Below are positions 23,452-32,999 of a DNA stretch of 51,780 bases, one piece after another. The stretch's first letter is position 1. Each line of letters begins with the position of its first letter. The stretch comes from an uncultured Acidocella sp. (GTDB lineage: Bacteria > Pseudomonadota > Alphaproteobacteria > Acetobacterales > Acetobacteraceae): positions 1-51,780 of the forward strand of contig NZ_CAMIIE010000025.1 of NCBI RefSeq assembly GCF_946222605.1, written 5' to 3'. The notes beneath the pieces are model-generated. The model did no database searches. It was not told the origin of the DNA and saw only the letters and a program-made list of their open reading frames with translations. The position numbers were made by a program, and so were the translations under genes.

Positions 23452-26400
23452 TACCATGATTCCGGTGCGCGGCGCTGGCGGCGGCGGGAAGGGCGGCGGC
23501 GGAGGCGGCTACGTCGCCGCGGATACGCTGGCCAGCCGCGCCTATGCCAAGGTGGTGCTGGCGGTTTCCGAGGGCGAGGTGGAGGGCCTGGCCAACGGCA
23601 TGCAGGACGTTCTGCTTGACGGGACGCCCCTGCAAAATCCTGACGGCACATATAATTTCACCGGCATAAGTTTCGTCTTCACGCCCGGCACGCAAAGCCA
23701 GGATTATGTCCCGGGTTTCAGCGATGTGGAGAACGAGATGCAGGTGGGGCTGCTGCTGCTCGCCTCCTCCCCGCTGACGCGCACGATTTCGGACGTGAAT
23801 GCCAACGCGGTGCGCGTCACGGTGAATCTGCCGGCGATCTATTATACCAACACCAGCAATGGCGATGTTACGGGCAGCTCGGTGGATATCGCCATCGATA
23901 TCCAGACCAACGGCGGCGGCTATGTGCAGCAGGTCTATGACACGATCAGCGGCAAGGCATCCCAGAATTACGAGCGCAGCTATCGCATTTCCCTGAGCGG
24001 GGCGGGCCCCTGGGATATCCGCGTGCGGCGGGTGACAGCGGACAGCACCACCGGCAACCCGGTGAATACGGTTTACTGGACCAGCTACACCGAAATCATC
24101 GAAGCCAAGCTGCGATATCCGAACACGGCCTGCGCCTACCTGACGGTGGACTCCGGCCAGTTCCAGAGCATCCCGGCGGTAAGCTTGAACCTGAAGGGGC
24201 TGCGCATCCAGATCCCCAGCAATTACGATCCGGTGGCGCGGACTTATTCCGGTGCCTGGGACGGCACATTCAAGATCGCCTATTCGAACAATCCCGCCTG
24301 GTGCTTCTACGATCTGCTGACCAGCACGCGCTACGGGCTTGGCAATTTCGTGGCGGCCAGCCAGATTGATAAGTGGGCGCTCTATTCCATCGGGGTGTAT
24401 TGCGACGAGCCCGTGCCTGATGGCAACGGAGGCCAAGAGCCGCGCTTCACGCTGAACGCCTATATCCAGAATTACGCCGCCGCCTACCAGGTGGTGCAGG
24501 ATCTGGCGAGCGTGTTTCGTGGCATGCCGTTCTGGTCCACCGGATCGGTGACCGCCGTGCAGGACGCGCCGGGCGACGCCGTGGCGCTGTTCACCAACGC
24601 CAATGTGGTCGACGGGAATTTCACCTATACCGGGTCGAGCCTGAAGGGGCGCCATACTGTGGCGCTGGTGACCTGGTACGACATGAATAACCAGGCGCAG
24701 CCGACGCCTGAATATGTCACCATCTCCGACGCCGATATCGCGCAATATGGGGAGATCATCACCCAGGTTACGGCGTTCGGCTGCACCTCGCGCGGGCAGG
24801 CGCACCGGGTGGGCCGGTGGATTCTCTACTCCGAGAAGTACGAAGGCGAGACCGTTGCCTTCAAGGCTGGGCTTGACGCCTCGCCGGTGCGGCCGGGCGA
24901 TATTATCAAGGTCTCGGATTCCGTCCGTGCCGGGCAGCGGTTGGGCGGCCGCATCAGCGGCGCCACGGCGAATTCGGTAGCGATAGATAGCCAGCTGCTG
25001 GACCAGGACGGCAATTCCGTGAACCCGGCCGGCGCGACGCTCTCGGTCATCGGCATGGATGGCAGCGTGCAGAGCGCCACGGTGGGGCAGGCCATGCGCG
25101 GGGTGGGGATCACCTCTTTCAGCCGGGCCAGCACAGCGACCTATACCAACAGCGCCGGCGTGATTGTCGTCGCCGGGGCGGACACGCCGCGCCTCGACTA
25201 CAGCACCGGCGCGCCGCAGCTGCTGGTGGAGAACGCGGCCACCAATTTTTGCCCCAACTCCACCGGGTATGGTGGCACCTGGGGCAGCACAGTGGTTGCG
25301 CTTAATGCAACAGCTTCGCCGGATGGCCAGCGGAGCGGCGGCGTGGCGTCCAATAACAGCTCGGGATATTCGGGCGTAACGTCCGCCAATTATACATCCC
25401 CCGAGGCTGGCCTTTACACGATTTCAGTGTGGCTGCGGGCAGACAGCAATATCTCGATTGAATTTTTCGGGATCTGGAACAACAGCGCGGGCGCCCAGCA
25501 GGTTGATCAGGTTCCCTGCAATCTGACGCAAAACTGGCAGCGCTTTGTTATTTCGGGGCTTGGCGTAGCGCCAGGCGCGCAGGCGATTTACTGGCAGATC
25601 AACCTTGCCCCCGGCCAGACCGTTTATTTCTGGGGTACTCAGATCGAGAAAGGTACCGTCGCCACCTCATATATTCCGACCTCGGGCGCGGCCGCGACCC
25701 GCGCGGCGGACCTGATTGTTTTCAGCGGCGTGGATGCCTCGGGCGACGCGATTAGCAATGGCAATACCAACCTTCTGACGGACAGCTCTTGTGACACCGC
25801 GAAGGGCTGGTCCCTCGGCGTCAACGCCGTGCGCGTGGGCAATATCCAGGCGCCGGATGGGTCGTATGACGCGGTCATTTACGAGGGGAGCGCTTCCGCG
25901 CCGGGCTCCCAGTATGCGGGGCTTCCTCAGAGCTTCACGCTTGTGGAGGGGAACACCTACACCGCCAGCGTTTATGCCAAGATCGTCTCGGGCGCATGGA
26001 CGGGGGAATGGTACCAGGGCACGTCAAGCGCCTGGTATCCAGGGCAAGCAGGCTACACATTGCCGGCGCCCGGAGCAACCAGCCTCACCAACACTGTCAA
26101 CTTCGTTGTGTCGTCTGACGGCTACAGTTGGGCGAACGCTGAGACTACGCCTGCGGCTTTCCAGAACGATGATTACCTGTATGCGCGCTTTACCGGCAGC
26201 GTGTTCGCGCCTGTTTCCGGCACATATACCCTCGGCTGCAATAGCGATGACGGCGCCAGGCTCACGATCAACGGGACGGTGCTCTACGACGCTTTGAGCA
26301 ACGGCCAGGGCGACACGACTGATCTCAACTATACCCAGAGTGGCCAACTCACCCTCACGGCCGGGGAGCGTCTGGATATCCTGGTGGAGTGGCAGCAGGG

Positions 26401-28804
26401 CAACGGGGGCGCGGGTATCCAGCTTCTATGGACGCTGCCCGGCGCGTCCTCGGCTTCCTTGATCCAGGCGCAGACGCCGCCCGCCGAGGGCCAAATCATC
26501 AACGTGGTGGATGATCTGGCCACGGATCACCGCCAGATATTGCCCATGCTTGGGTCTGGGCTTACCACAAGCTGGCAACGCTTTTCACTTCCCTTCACCC
26601 CAGCCACCACCAGCGCGGGGACCGAAATTTATGTCGCCGCTGATTTTGGCCAGGGCACGCAGGTTGCCGTTTGGGGCGCGCAGATCGAGGAAGGCGGGCT
26701 TGGCGACTATGTGCCCACCGCAGGCACGCCGGCCACCCATGCCGGCGCCTATAGCCTTTCCGCGACCGAGGGGCCGGAAACCCTTACCCTCGAAAGCGCG
26801 CTGGCGGTGATCCCCAATGCGCAGGCGCTTTGGATGCTCGAGCTGCAGACCATCCAGGCGCAGCTGTTCCGGATCATCCAGATCACCCGGAGCGATCGCG
26901 CGGAATTCACTGTGACCGCTCTGGCCTATAACCCCTCGAAATACGGCTATATCGAGGATGGCCTGGTGCTGGAGCAGCGCCAGATCACCGATTTGACGCA
27001 GCCGCCGCTGCCGCCTTCCGGCCTGGTCTGCACAGAGAGTCTTTACAGCTACCAGAGCACGATTTTCTCGATGGCCTCCCTCTCGTGGCCAGCGGTGGGG
27101 AATGTGAACGGCTATATCGTCAGCTGGTCCCGCAATAACGGGAATGCGCAGATCGTGAACGTCGCCGGGGCGGGCTTCGATCTGAGCAAGACGGACCCAG
27201 GCCTATACACCTTCCAGGTCTGGTCCGTGGGGCCGAACGGCAAGAAGAGCAGCACCTATGCCAGCCTCACCCAGCAGCTCTACGGCAAAACGCTGCCGCC
27301 CAGCAATGTGCAAGGCCTGGACTATGGCTGGGATTACAACAATGGGCTGGTGCTGAATTGGGAGCCTGCGCCGGATATTGACCTTGCGGTCTACGAGGTG
27401 CGCCAAGGCGCCACATGGGCGGCCGGGCTGGTGCTGGGGCAGACAAAGAGCACCACATTCACCCCCGGCACCCCGCAGCCTGGCCTGACCTATTGGGTTG
27501 CCGTGCTGGACACGCTGGGCGTCTATAGCGCGGCGCCGGCCAGCGTGACCCCGCAGCTGCCGCAAGCGGCCGCGCCGGCCGTGAGCGCGGCGTTCGTGGG
27601 CGTGAACGCGCTGATCGGCTGGACGGTGCCGGCAAGCCCGCTGGCGGTGGATCATTATCTGATCTCGATGGACGGCGGGCAAACCATCGTCGCCACGATC
27701 AAGGGCACCTCCTATTCGATCAAGGCCACCTGGAGCGGACAAGAGACCTTCAGCGTCGCCGCGGTGGATATCGCCGGCACGGTGGGGGCGTGGGGCGCGG
27801 CATCGCTGAATCTGCTGACCTCGACCGTGACGGGGATCACGGACCAGGTGGTGGACAATAACGTCCTGCTCAAATGGACGGTGACGCAGGGCTCGCTGCC
27901 GATCGATCATTATGTCGTCGCCGAGGGGGCGAGCTGGGCGAGCGCGACGGTGCTGGGCCAGACGCTGGGCACATTCGACACGATCTTCGAGACCGAGGCT
28001 GGAACCAAGACCTATTGGGTGGCGGGTGTGGATGCCGCGGGCAACCAGGGGGTGCCGGCCAGCCTTTCGGCCTACGTCAACCCGCCGCCGGATTATGTGC
28101 TGCAGTATAATCTGAACAGCACCTGGGGCGGCGCGGCCACCAACCTGGCCGTGGACACAAACGGCGCGCGGCTGGCGCCGATCGACAGCACCACCAGCTT
28201 TCAGGCCCACTTCACCAACAATTCCTGGAGCAGCCCGAGCGACCAAGTGAATGCGGGCTACCCGCTTTTCATCGAGCCCGCTCCGCTCGCGGCAAGCTAT
28301 GTTGAGACCATCGATTATGGCCAGGTGCTGCCCGCCTCGAACATCGTGTTCACGCTGAGCAAAACGATAATTACCGGAAGCCCCGCTGTAAGCATTGACG
28401 TTGCGGTGAGCGCGGACAATTCGACGTGGACAACCTACGCGGGGCAATCGAATGTGTACGTCTCGAATTTCCGATATGCGAAAGTAACGGTTCATATAAC
28501 CGGCAGCGCTGGCCTTGATATTTTACGCCTTGATAATCTGAATATCAAATATCAAGTCAAGCAAAAGACGGATTCCGGCACCGTTGCGTGCAATGCGTCT
28601 GATACAAATGGCACAGCCGCCACCTTTAATATCCCGTTTCTCGATGTGACCTCGATCACCGTCACGCCGAGCGGTACCACTCCATGCTTTGCAATCTATG
28701 ATTTTGCCGGGGGGCCTTCGCCTACCGGATTTACTATCATGCTGTTTGATACTTCCGGAAATCGGATTTCCGGCACTGTTTCGTGGAACGCGCGCGGGGT
28801 TTGA
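23441..28804 (+). CDS. Host-specificity tip protein J with inserted jelly-roll and PA14 domains
   Basis: A 1787-residue central tip fiber. The N-terminus (G-G-G-G-K-G-G) and first 550 residues match the lambda J core. After S-V-I-G-M-D-G (about residue 540) the core is interrupted by two carbohydrate-binding-type jelly rolls (about 560-760 and 765-1100). The second is itself split by a PA14-like domain (about 850-1010; C-N-S-D-D-G-A-R-L near its centre). The J core resumes at E-T-L-T-L-E-S-A-L. Fibronectin-III-like repeats (about 1190-1550) and a beta-rich tail follow. J binds the host receptor, and the insert suggests binding of a surface glycan. The start overlaps gene I. Confidence 0.9.
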   Translation: MSADTMIPVRGAGGGGKGGGGGGYVAADTLASRAYAKVVLAVSEGEVEGLANGMQDVLLDGTPLQNPDGTYNFTGISFVFTPGTQSQDYVPGFSDVENEMQVGLLLLASSPLTRTISDVNANAVRVTVNLPAIYYTNTSNGDVTGSSVDIAIDIQTNGGGYVQQVYDTISGKASQNYERSYRISLSGAGPWDIRVRRVTADSTTGNPVNTVYWTSYTEIIEAKLRYPNTACAYLTVDSGQFQSIPAVSLNLKGLRIQIPSNYDPVARTYSGAWDGTFKIAYSNNPAWCFYDLLTSTRYGLGNFVAASQIDKWALYSIGVYCDEPVPDGNGGQEPRFTLNAYIQNYAAAYQVVQDLASVFRGMPFWSTGSVTAVQDAPGDAVALFTNANVVDGNFTYTGSSLKGRHTVALVTWYDMNNQAQPTPEYVTISDADIAQYGEIITQVTAFGCTSRGQAHRVGRWILYSEKYEGETVAFKAGLDASPVRPGDIIKVSDSVRAGQRLGGRISGATANSVAIDSQLLDQDGNSVNPAGATLSVIGMDGSVQSATVGQAMRGVGITSFSRASTATYTNSAGVIVVAGADTPRLDYSTGAPQLLVENAATNFCPNSTGYGGTWGSTVVALNATASPDGQRSGGVASNNSSGYSGVTSANYTSPEAGLYTISVWLRADSNISIEFFGIWNNSAGAQQVDQVPCNLTQNWQRFVISGLGVAPGAQAIYWQINLAPGQTVYFWGTQIEKGTVATSYIPTSGAAATRAADLIVFSGVDASGDAISNGNTNLLTDSSCDTAKGWSLGVNAVRVGNIQAPDGSYDAVIYEGSASAPGSQYAGLPQSFTLVEGNTYTASVYAKIVSGAWTGEWYQGTSSAWYPGQAGYTLPAPGATSLTNTVNFVVSSDGYSWANAETTPAAFQNDDYLYARFTGSVFAPVSGTYTLGCNSDDGARLTINGTVLYDALSNGQGDTTDLNYTQSGQLTLTAGERLDILVEWQQGNGGAGIQLLWTLPGASSASLIQAQTPPAEGQIINVVDDLATDHRQILPMLGSGLTTSWQRFSLPFTPATTSAGTEIYVAADFGQGTQVAVWGAQIEEGGLGDYVPTAGTPATHAGAYSLSATEGPETLTLESALAVIPNAQALWMLELQTIQAQLFRIIQITRSDRAEFTVTALAYNPSKYGYIEDGLVLEQRQITDLTQPPLPPSGLVCTESLYSYQSTIFSMASLSWPAVGNVNGYIVSWSRNNGNAQIVNVAGAGFDLSKTDPGLYTFQVWSVGPNGKKSSTYASLTQQLYGKTLPPSNVQGLDYGWDYNNGLVLNWEPAPDIDLAVYEVRQGATWAAGLVLGQTKSTTFTPGTPQPGLTYWVAVLDTLGVYSAAPASVTPQLPQAAAPAVSAAFVGVNALIGWTVPASPLAVDHYLISMDGGQTIVATIKGTSYSIKATWSGQETFSVAAVDIAGTVGAWGAASLNLLTSTVTGITDQVVDNNVLLKWTVTQGSLPIDHYVVAEGASWASATVLGQTLGTFDTIFETEAGTKTYWVAGVDAAGNQGVPASLSAYVNPPPDYVLQYNLNSTWGGAATNLAVDTNGARLAPIDSTTSFQAHFTNNSWSSPSDQVNAGYPLFIEPAPLAASYVETIDYGQVLPASNIVFTLSKTIITGSPAVSIDVAVSADNSTWTTYAGQSNVYVSNFRYAKVTVHITGSAGLDILRLDNLNIKYQVKQKTDSGTVACNASDTNGTAATFNIPFLDVTSITVTPSGTTPCFAIYDFAGGPSPTGFTIMLFDTSGNRISGTVSWNARGV

Positions 28805-28805
28805 T

Positions 28806-30323
28806 GTGACCGATTGGACGAAGCCGAGCCTGACAGACCCATACGCTTCGGTGCTTTCGGAGCTGATGCTACGCGACCAGAGCACGGCGACGATGTACTA
28901 TGGCAGCGACACGAATGTGTTGAACGGCACCATCCGGTGGAATCCGACAAGCTACCAGTTCGAAACCTATAGTTCCACCGGCGGCAATTGGAGCGCGTGG
29001 ACGACTCAGCTCAATATCGGCACACTGCTGCTCGGCAAGAACGCGGCACCCGGCAGCATGCAAGCTTTGCCGATATCTCAGGCGAAATCGCTGTTTTTGG
29101 GAATTGGCGGCACGGCGGCGGCATCGAATGCGCTGGCGGATCAAGGGGACCTTGCGGCGCCCACCACGGGGCAAGGTCTCACGTCCGGCCTGACGCTGAA
29201 CAACGTCTATAATGATGGCTACCCGATTGAATACGGGAACGTCATCAGTGCCGTGGGCCGGGGCGCTGGGCAGCTCCTGCTCGGCTGGTCCGGCACGTCC
29301 GGCGTGGCCGTCGATAATTTCGTGCGAAGCATGCGCGATGCCGATGTGGGTACCACCAATCAGGAATGGTCACCCTGGGCGAAGATCGTCACTGATCTGA
29401 ATTACCAATATGTGATTACCCCGGCGATGCAGGCGCTTTTTACCGCCAAGCCCACGGTGGTTGCCGCCAGCGCGAACAATAATTTGGCGGTGTCTCAGGG
29501 CGGGACGCTGCTGGAGCTGTCAGGTTCCGCGACGGTGGGGACCAATTTTCCAGATCCGAGCCTGACGCCAGGCGCGCAAGTGACTGTGGTGAACATCTCC
29601 AGCACCACGCAAAATCTGAGCGGCAAGCTCTATGCAATCCAGAACGGAACGCCGACCGCACCCAACCCGGCAACCATCGGCTCTTTGCAGATGCAGGTAT
29701 GGGCCAGCGACGGCTCAAACTGGGTTTTGACGTACTCGTCGGGTCAATTCGCGGTAGCGGCTGGCAGCAGCAGCCAGTCGTTCGCCGCGAACACATTCAC
29801 CGTCACCAGCCCAAACGGCTATGCTTTTTCTGGCTCGACTGGCTATTACCACATGGATGCCACCAACGGCGCTGTGTATGTGCCGCCCGGCGGCGCGATG
29901 TATTGCGTGGACACGAGCGGCAATCCGGTGCCGGCCATCGTTGGCAACGCTACGCAAACCAATCAGGCGGTTACGCTGGGGCAGCTGCAGGCGCGCACGT
30001 TCGTATCGGGCTGGCAGACACTCGGCGCTAACCAGATCATCAGCGTGGTGCATAATCTCGGCGGCACGCCCAAGACGTTCGGCGCTTACCTCCAATGCGT
30101 CACGGCGGAGCTTGGCTATAACCAATACGATATCGCGGGCTTTGATCTGGACGATGGCGCTTCGCACCACGGCAGCAACCCGGTGTGCGCCAACTCGACG
30201 GGCCTGATCCTGGCGACGGGTGATTCGACATTCCGCGTGATCCAGCAGGTCGACAATAGCAACGCCGACTGGACCGGCATAACCCCCGCCAACTGGCGCC
30301 TCGTGATGTGGGCAACGATATGA
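28806..30323 (+). CDS. Tail fiber protein
   Basis: A 505-residue protein with a GTG start 2 bases after the J stop; the ATG at 28804 is followed at once by a stop and cannot be used. It begins T-D-W-T-K-P-S-L-T-D-P-Y, a common short attachment motif, followed by repeats of low-complexity Ser/Thr/Gly/Asn beta structure. A segment near the C-terminus (V-V-H-N-L-G-G-T-P-K-T-F-G-A-Y-L-Q-C-V) is like the H-N-L-G motif of phage fiber knobs. It is probably a trimeric side or tip fiber. Confidence 0.8.
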   Translation: MTDWTKPSLTDPYASVLSELMLRDQSTATMYYGSDTNVLNGTIRWNPTSYQFETYSSTGGNWSAWTTQLNIGTLLLGKNAAPGSMQALPISQAKSLFLGIGGTAAASNALADQGDLAAPTTGQGLTSGLTLNNVYNDGYPIEYGNVISAVGRGAGQLLLGWSGTSGVAVDNFVRSMRDADVGTTNQEWSPWAKIVTDLNYQYVITPAMQALFTAKPTVVAASANNNLAVSQGGTLLELSGSATVGTNFPDPSLTPGAQVTVVNISSTTQNLSGKLYAIQNGTPTAPNPATIGSLQMQVWASDGSNWVLTYSSGQFAVAAGSSSQSFAANTFTVTSPNGYAFSGSTGYYHMDATNGAVYVPPGGAMYCVDTSGNPVPAIVGNATQTNQAVTLGQLQARTFVSGWQTLGANQIISVVHNLGGTPKTFGAYLQCVTAELGYNQYDIAGFDLDDGASHHGSNPVCANSTGLILATGDSTFRVIQQVDNSNADWTGITPANWRLVMWATI

Positions 30324-31114
30324 GCACAACCACCAGCACCACCAGCACCACGGCCGCGACGCCGGCAAGCGCCCCTTTGCCGGCGGCCGCCACGCCGAAA
30401 TATTACGCCTCCTATGATCCGAACGGCACCGCGCCGGTGCCGGTCTCCGGCTGGTATCAATCTGATCTCAGCCCTGGCGTGAATTTCGGCGCCGCTGGCT
30501 TCATCGAAATCACCGCGGCGCAATGGGCTGCGCGATATCAAGGCGACTGGGCGGTGAGCGGCGGCGCGCTGGCGGCTTATACCCCCCCTGCCCCGTCACT
30601 CGCCGCCGCGCAGGCCGCCCAGCTGAAGCTGCTGAACGCGGCCTGCGGCGCCGCGATCGTCGGCGGTTTCCAGGCCACCATTAACGGCACGGCCGAGACC
30701 ATCACGCTATCGGTGACAGACCAGACCAACGCGCTGATGGCGGCGACGACTGCCCAGACCATGCTGCAATCCGGCGGCTGGGCAGCGTCCACCACCTATG
30801 GCCCCAACTCCACGGTGAGCGTCGGCGGCGAGATCCTGGTTTGCTTCGCGGAGGGTAAGTCCGGCGCCACCGCCCCGGCCGCTCCGGCGGCTTTCCAGTC
30901 GCCCGTCACTGACGGGACGGTGGAATGGTACCGCGCCGGCTTCTGGATCGGCACGGCCGCCGGGAATGTCATGGTGGACCCGGCGACCGTCATCACCCTC
31001 TATGGGCAGGGTGTTGCCTGGGTGAGCGCCTGCCGGTCGAAATATCAGGCGCTGAAGGCCGCTGTGATGGCGGCCGCGACCGTCGCCGCCGTGCAAGCCG
31101 TGGTGTGGTCATGA
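30320..31114 (+). CDS. Fiber-associated protein (tail fiber assembly-like)
   Basis: A 264-residue protein, ATGA overlap with the fiber gene. It has a Ser/Thr-rich N-terminus, then P-K-Y-Y-A-S-Y-D-P-N-G-T-A-P-V-P-V-S-G-W-Y, like the N-terminus of fiber assembly proteins. A helix with L-L-N-A-A-C-G-A-A-I-V-G-G-F resembles DUF4376, and a C-terminal Ala-rich helix closes the protein. It is likely a chaperone or structural partner of the adjacent fiber. Confidence 0.6.
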   Translation: MSTTTSTTSTTAATPASAPLPAAATPKYYASYDPNGTAPVPVSGWYQSDLSPGVNFGAAGFIEITAAQWAARYQGDWAVSGGALAAYTPPAPSLAAAQAAQLKLLNAACGAAIVGGFQATINGTAETITLSVTDQTNALMAATTAQTMLQSGGWAASTTYGPNSTVSVGGEILVCFAEGKSGATAPAAPAAFQSPVTDGTVEWYRAGFWIGTAAGNVMVDPATVITLYGQGVAWVSACRSKYQALKAAVMAAATVAAVQAVVWS

Positions 31115-31533
31115 TCCGCGCCCTGGCCGATCTCTGGGCCACCCTGAAGGGCGACGGCATCCAGCTCGACATAGACGAGGCTGCCGCGCTCGGCGCCCCG
31201 CGCGGCGAGACCATCAGCCTATGGGCAGCCATGGAGGCGCGCCACGGTAGCGCGCTCGCCCATGTCGTCTGCCTGGCGCTGTTCCTGGTGCAGTGGCGCC
31301 ACTGTCAGGACCAGCTCGCCGGCGTTCCCATGCAGCCCGTCAATTACCTGCGGGCCATGCTGCTCCTGCTGATCTTCGCCCCGGGCGCCGCGCTGGTCTG
31401 GCTGCTGCGCCAACTGGCCCGGCCGGCCGGGCTGTGCCTGCTGGTGACTGTCATCTGCGCCTTGGCGGCGGTGTTTGTGGTCATCGGCGCGGCCCGCGCG
31501 GCGGCCAGCCTCATGTTTGTGTTCAGCCGGTGA
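31111..31533 (+). CDS. Three-span membrane protein in lysis region
   Basis: A 140-residue protein beginning MIRALADLWATLKGDG, ATGA overlap with the gene before. A soluble N-terminal 45 residues precede three hydrophobic segments (about 49-64, 80-100, 108-132). No family is recognised. Its position before the endolysin suggests a lysis role (holin or antiholin), but a 3-TM holin-family protein also lies downstream. Confidence 0.55.
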   Translation: MIRALADLWATLKGDGIQLDIDEAAALGAPRGETISLWAAMEARHGSALAHVVCLALFLVQWRHCQDQLAGVPMQPVNYLRAMLLLLIFAPGAALVWLLRQLARPAGLCLLVTVICALAAVFVVIGAARAAASLMFVFSR

Positions 31534-31889
31534 TGGATATGCAGCAAGATAGCGGTTTTCTTTCGTACGTGACTGGCCTGATCATCGCCATCGCCGGCGG
31601 CGCGTGGGCTCTCCTGCGCGACATTTACCGGCGCATCGATGTGACGGGGCGGGAGTCGGCCCGGGCTGTGAGCGCTGCCCGGGCCGAAGCGGCCGCCGCC
31701 ACGGCGCAAGCCCGCCAGCAGGCCGAGGAAGGCGACAAGAATATCTGGGTGACGGTCAACCAGGAGCGGGAAATCTCGCGCCAGCACCGCGAGAGCGTCC
31801 TGATCCGCATCGGCGATTTGCCGACCAAGGGCGACCTCACCAATGTTGAAGCGCGCCTGCTGGCGGCGATCTCAAAGGACAAAAATTGA
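31533..31889 (+). CDS. Single-span coiled-coil membrane protein (spanin- or holin-like)
   Basis: A 118-residue protein, TGATG overlap. One transmembrane helix (about 11-27, L-I-I-A-I-A-G-G-A-W-A-L-L) is followed by a long Ala/Arg/Glu-rich coiled coil (about 38-85) and a short polar tail. The topology fits an inner-membrane spanin (Rz-like) or a DUF2730-like phage membrane protein. No embedded Rz1 lipoprotein was seen. Confidence 0.5.
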   Translation: MDMQQDSGFLSYVTGLIIAIAGGAWALLRDIYRRIDVTGRESARAVSAARAEAAAATAQARQQAEEGDKNIWVTVNQEREISRQHRESVLIRIGDLPTKGDLTNVEARLLAAISKDKN

Positions 31890-32395
31890 TGAGCGACTCC
31901 GTCTCCGCCAGCTTCGCGGCCGCCTTTCAGCGTCTGCTGGGCAACGAGGGCGCCTATGTCGATAACCCGGCCGACCCGGGCGGCGCCACCATGTGGGGAA
32001 TCACCGAGCGGGTGGCGCGCAGCTGGGGCTATGACGGCGACATGCGCGCGCTGCCCCGCTCCACCGCCGAGGCCATCGCGTACAATCGCTACTGGCAGCC
32101 CTATCAGCTGGACAGCCTCCCCGCGTCCGTCGCCTTCCAGGTGTTCGACGCGGTCTATAATGGCGGCCCGGCCGTGCTCTGGCTGCAGCGCGCGGCGGGG
32201 ATGCCGGCGGACCAGCAAGACGGCGCCATGGGGCCGAAAACGCTGGCGGCCGCGCTCGATGTGCTGCCGGCGCAGCTGATCGCCCGCTTCGACGCTCAAC
32301 GCCTGCTTTACCTGGCGGATCTGGGAACCTGGCCGACCTTCGGCCGGGGCTGGGCCCGCCGCATCGCCAACAATCTGCTCGTAGGAGAAGCATGA
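31889..32395 (+). CDS. Endolysin, GH108 N-acetylmuramidase
   Basis: A 168-residue peptidoglycan hydrolase. The GH108 catalytic motif lies at the N-terminus: G-N-E-G-A-Y-V-D-N-P-A-D-P-G-G-A-T, with catalytic Glu20. A C-terminal PG_binding_3-like region (about 90-160) contains W-L-Q-R-A-A-G and D-G-A-M-G-P-K-T. There is no signal peptide, so it needs a holin for release. ATG 31889 overlaps the previous stop; the TTG one codon earlier is disfavoured. Confidence 0.92.
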   Translation: MSDSVSASFAAAFQRLLGNEGAYVDNPADPGGATMWGITERVARSWGYDGDMRALPRSTAEAIAYNRYWQPYQLDSLPASVAFQVFDAVYNGGPAVLWLQRAAGMPADQQDGAMGPKTLAAALDVLPAQLIARFDAQRLLYLADLGTWPTFGRGWARRIANNLLVGEA

Positions 32396-32396
32396 C

Positions 32397-32816
32397 ATGG
32401 CTGGGATTTTCGACCTCACCGGCTTTCTATCGCCGCTGATCAGCAAGGTGGCGGATTACATCCCCGACCCGGTGGCGAAAGCCAAGGCCGAGGCCGAGGC
32501 CACCACCGAGATGCTGCAATTCGTGACGCAGCAGAACCAAGCCCAGCTGGCGGTGGACCAGGCCGAGGCGAACAACAAGAACGTGTTCGTGGCGGGCTGG
32601 CGCCCCGCAATCGGCTGGGCCTGCGGCGCTGCCTTCGCGTGGCAGTACGTGGCCGAGCCGGTGGCGCAGTTCACCCTGGCGGCTTTCGGCCACCCGGTGG
32701 TGCTGCCGGTGCTGAATATCGGCGACATGATGCCGGTCCTGATGGGGATGCTCGGGCTGGGCGGCCTGCGCACCTACGAGAAGGTCACCGGAGTCGCGGC
32801 GAAGGGCGCGCAGTGA
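32397..32816 (+). CDS. Holin of the 3-TM (GTA_holin_3TM-like) family
   Basis: A 139-residue protein. An amphipathic, charged N-terminal half (A-K-A-K-A-E-A-E-A-T) precedes the family pattern V-A-G-W-R-P-A-I-G-W-A-C-G-A-A-F-A-W (about 65-82). Two further hydrophobic segments end in a charged tail with K-V-T-G. Members sit beside GH108 endolysins in alphaproteobacterial phages and gene transfer agents. It would make the membrane lesions that release the endolysin. The start is one base after the endolysin stop. Confidence 0.85.
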   Translation: MAGIFDLTGFLSPLISKVADYIPDPVAKAKAEAEATTEMLQFVTQQNQAQLAVDQAEANNKNVFVAGWRPAIGWACGAAFAWQYVAEPVAQFTLAAFGHPVVLPVLNIGDMMPVLMGMLGLGGLRTYEKVTGVAAKGAQ

Positions 32817-32959
32817 GCCGCCACGGCGATATAAGGCTGCCCCACCGCAAGCCGCCCAAAAGCCCGGTGCGCAAGCTGCACGCCGGCACCAAGCATGGGA
32901 AACCGCACAGGCCGCATGCGCCGAAGCCGCCCAAGCCCAACAGGCCGATGAAGCCCTGA
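32813..32959 (+). CDS. Small, highly basic phage protein (48 aa)
   Basis: A 48-residue frame with a GTG start overlapping the holin stop. It is composed mainly of Lys, Arg, His and Pro (for example K-P-P-K-S-P-V-R-K-L-H-A-G-T-K-H-G-K-P-H-R-P) with no acidic residue beyond one Asp. It is histone-tail-like in composition. Coupling to the holin and the clean stop before the terminal hairpin support translation. Function unknown. Confidence 0.5.
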   Translation: MSRHGDIRLPHRKPPKSPVRKLHAGTKHGKPHRPHAPKPPKPNRPMKP

Positions 32960-32968
32960 CGCCGGCGG

Positions 32969-32995
32969 CAACTGTAAAGCGACACTTTACAGTTG
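32969..32995. terminator. Hairpin between convergent genes at the end of the late operon
   Basis: A perfect 11-bp stem CAACTGTAAAG/CTTTACAGTTG with a CGACA loop lies between the convergent basic-protein gene (stop 32959) and the leftward gpZ-like gene (stop 33000). A U-tract is lacking on either strand. The position nevertheless argues for a bidirectional transcription end point or 3'-end stabiliser. Confidence 0.6.
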
Positions 32996-32999
32996 CCCG

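Noticed and set aside
22264..28495. Long minus-strand frames opposite the K, I and J genes (up to 483 codons)
   Set aside because: High-GC shadow frames without start signals or domains. The plus-strand genes have clear families and continuous start/stop coupling.
28804..28808. ATG at 28804 as start of the tail fiber
   Set aside because: It is followed immediately by TGA in frame; the GTG at 28806 opens the fiber frame.
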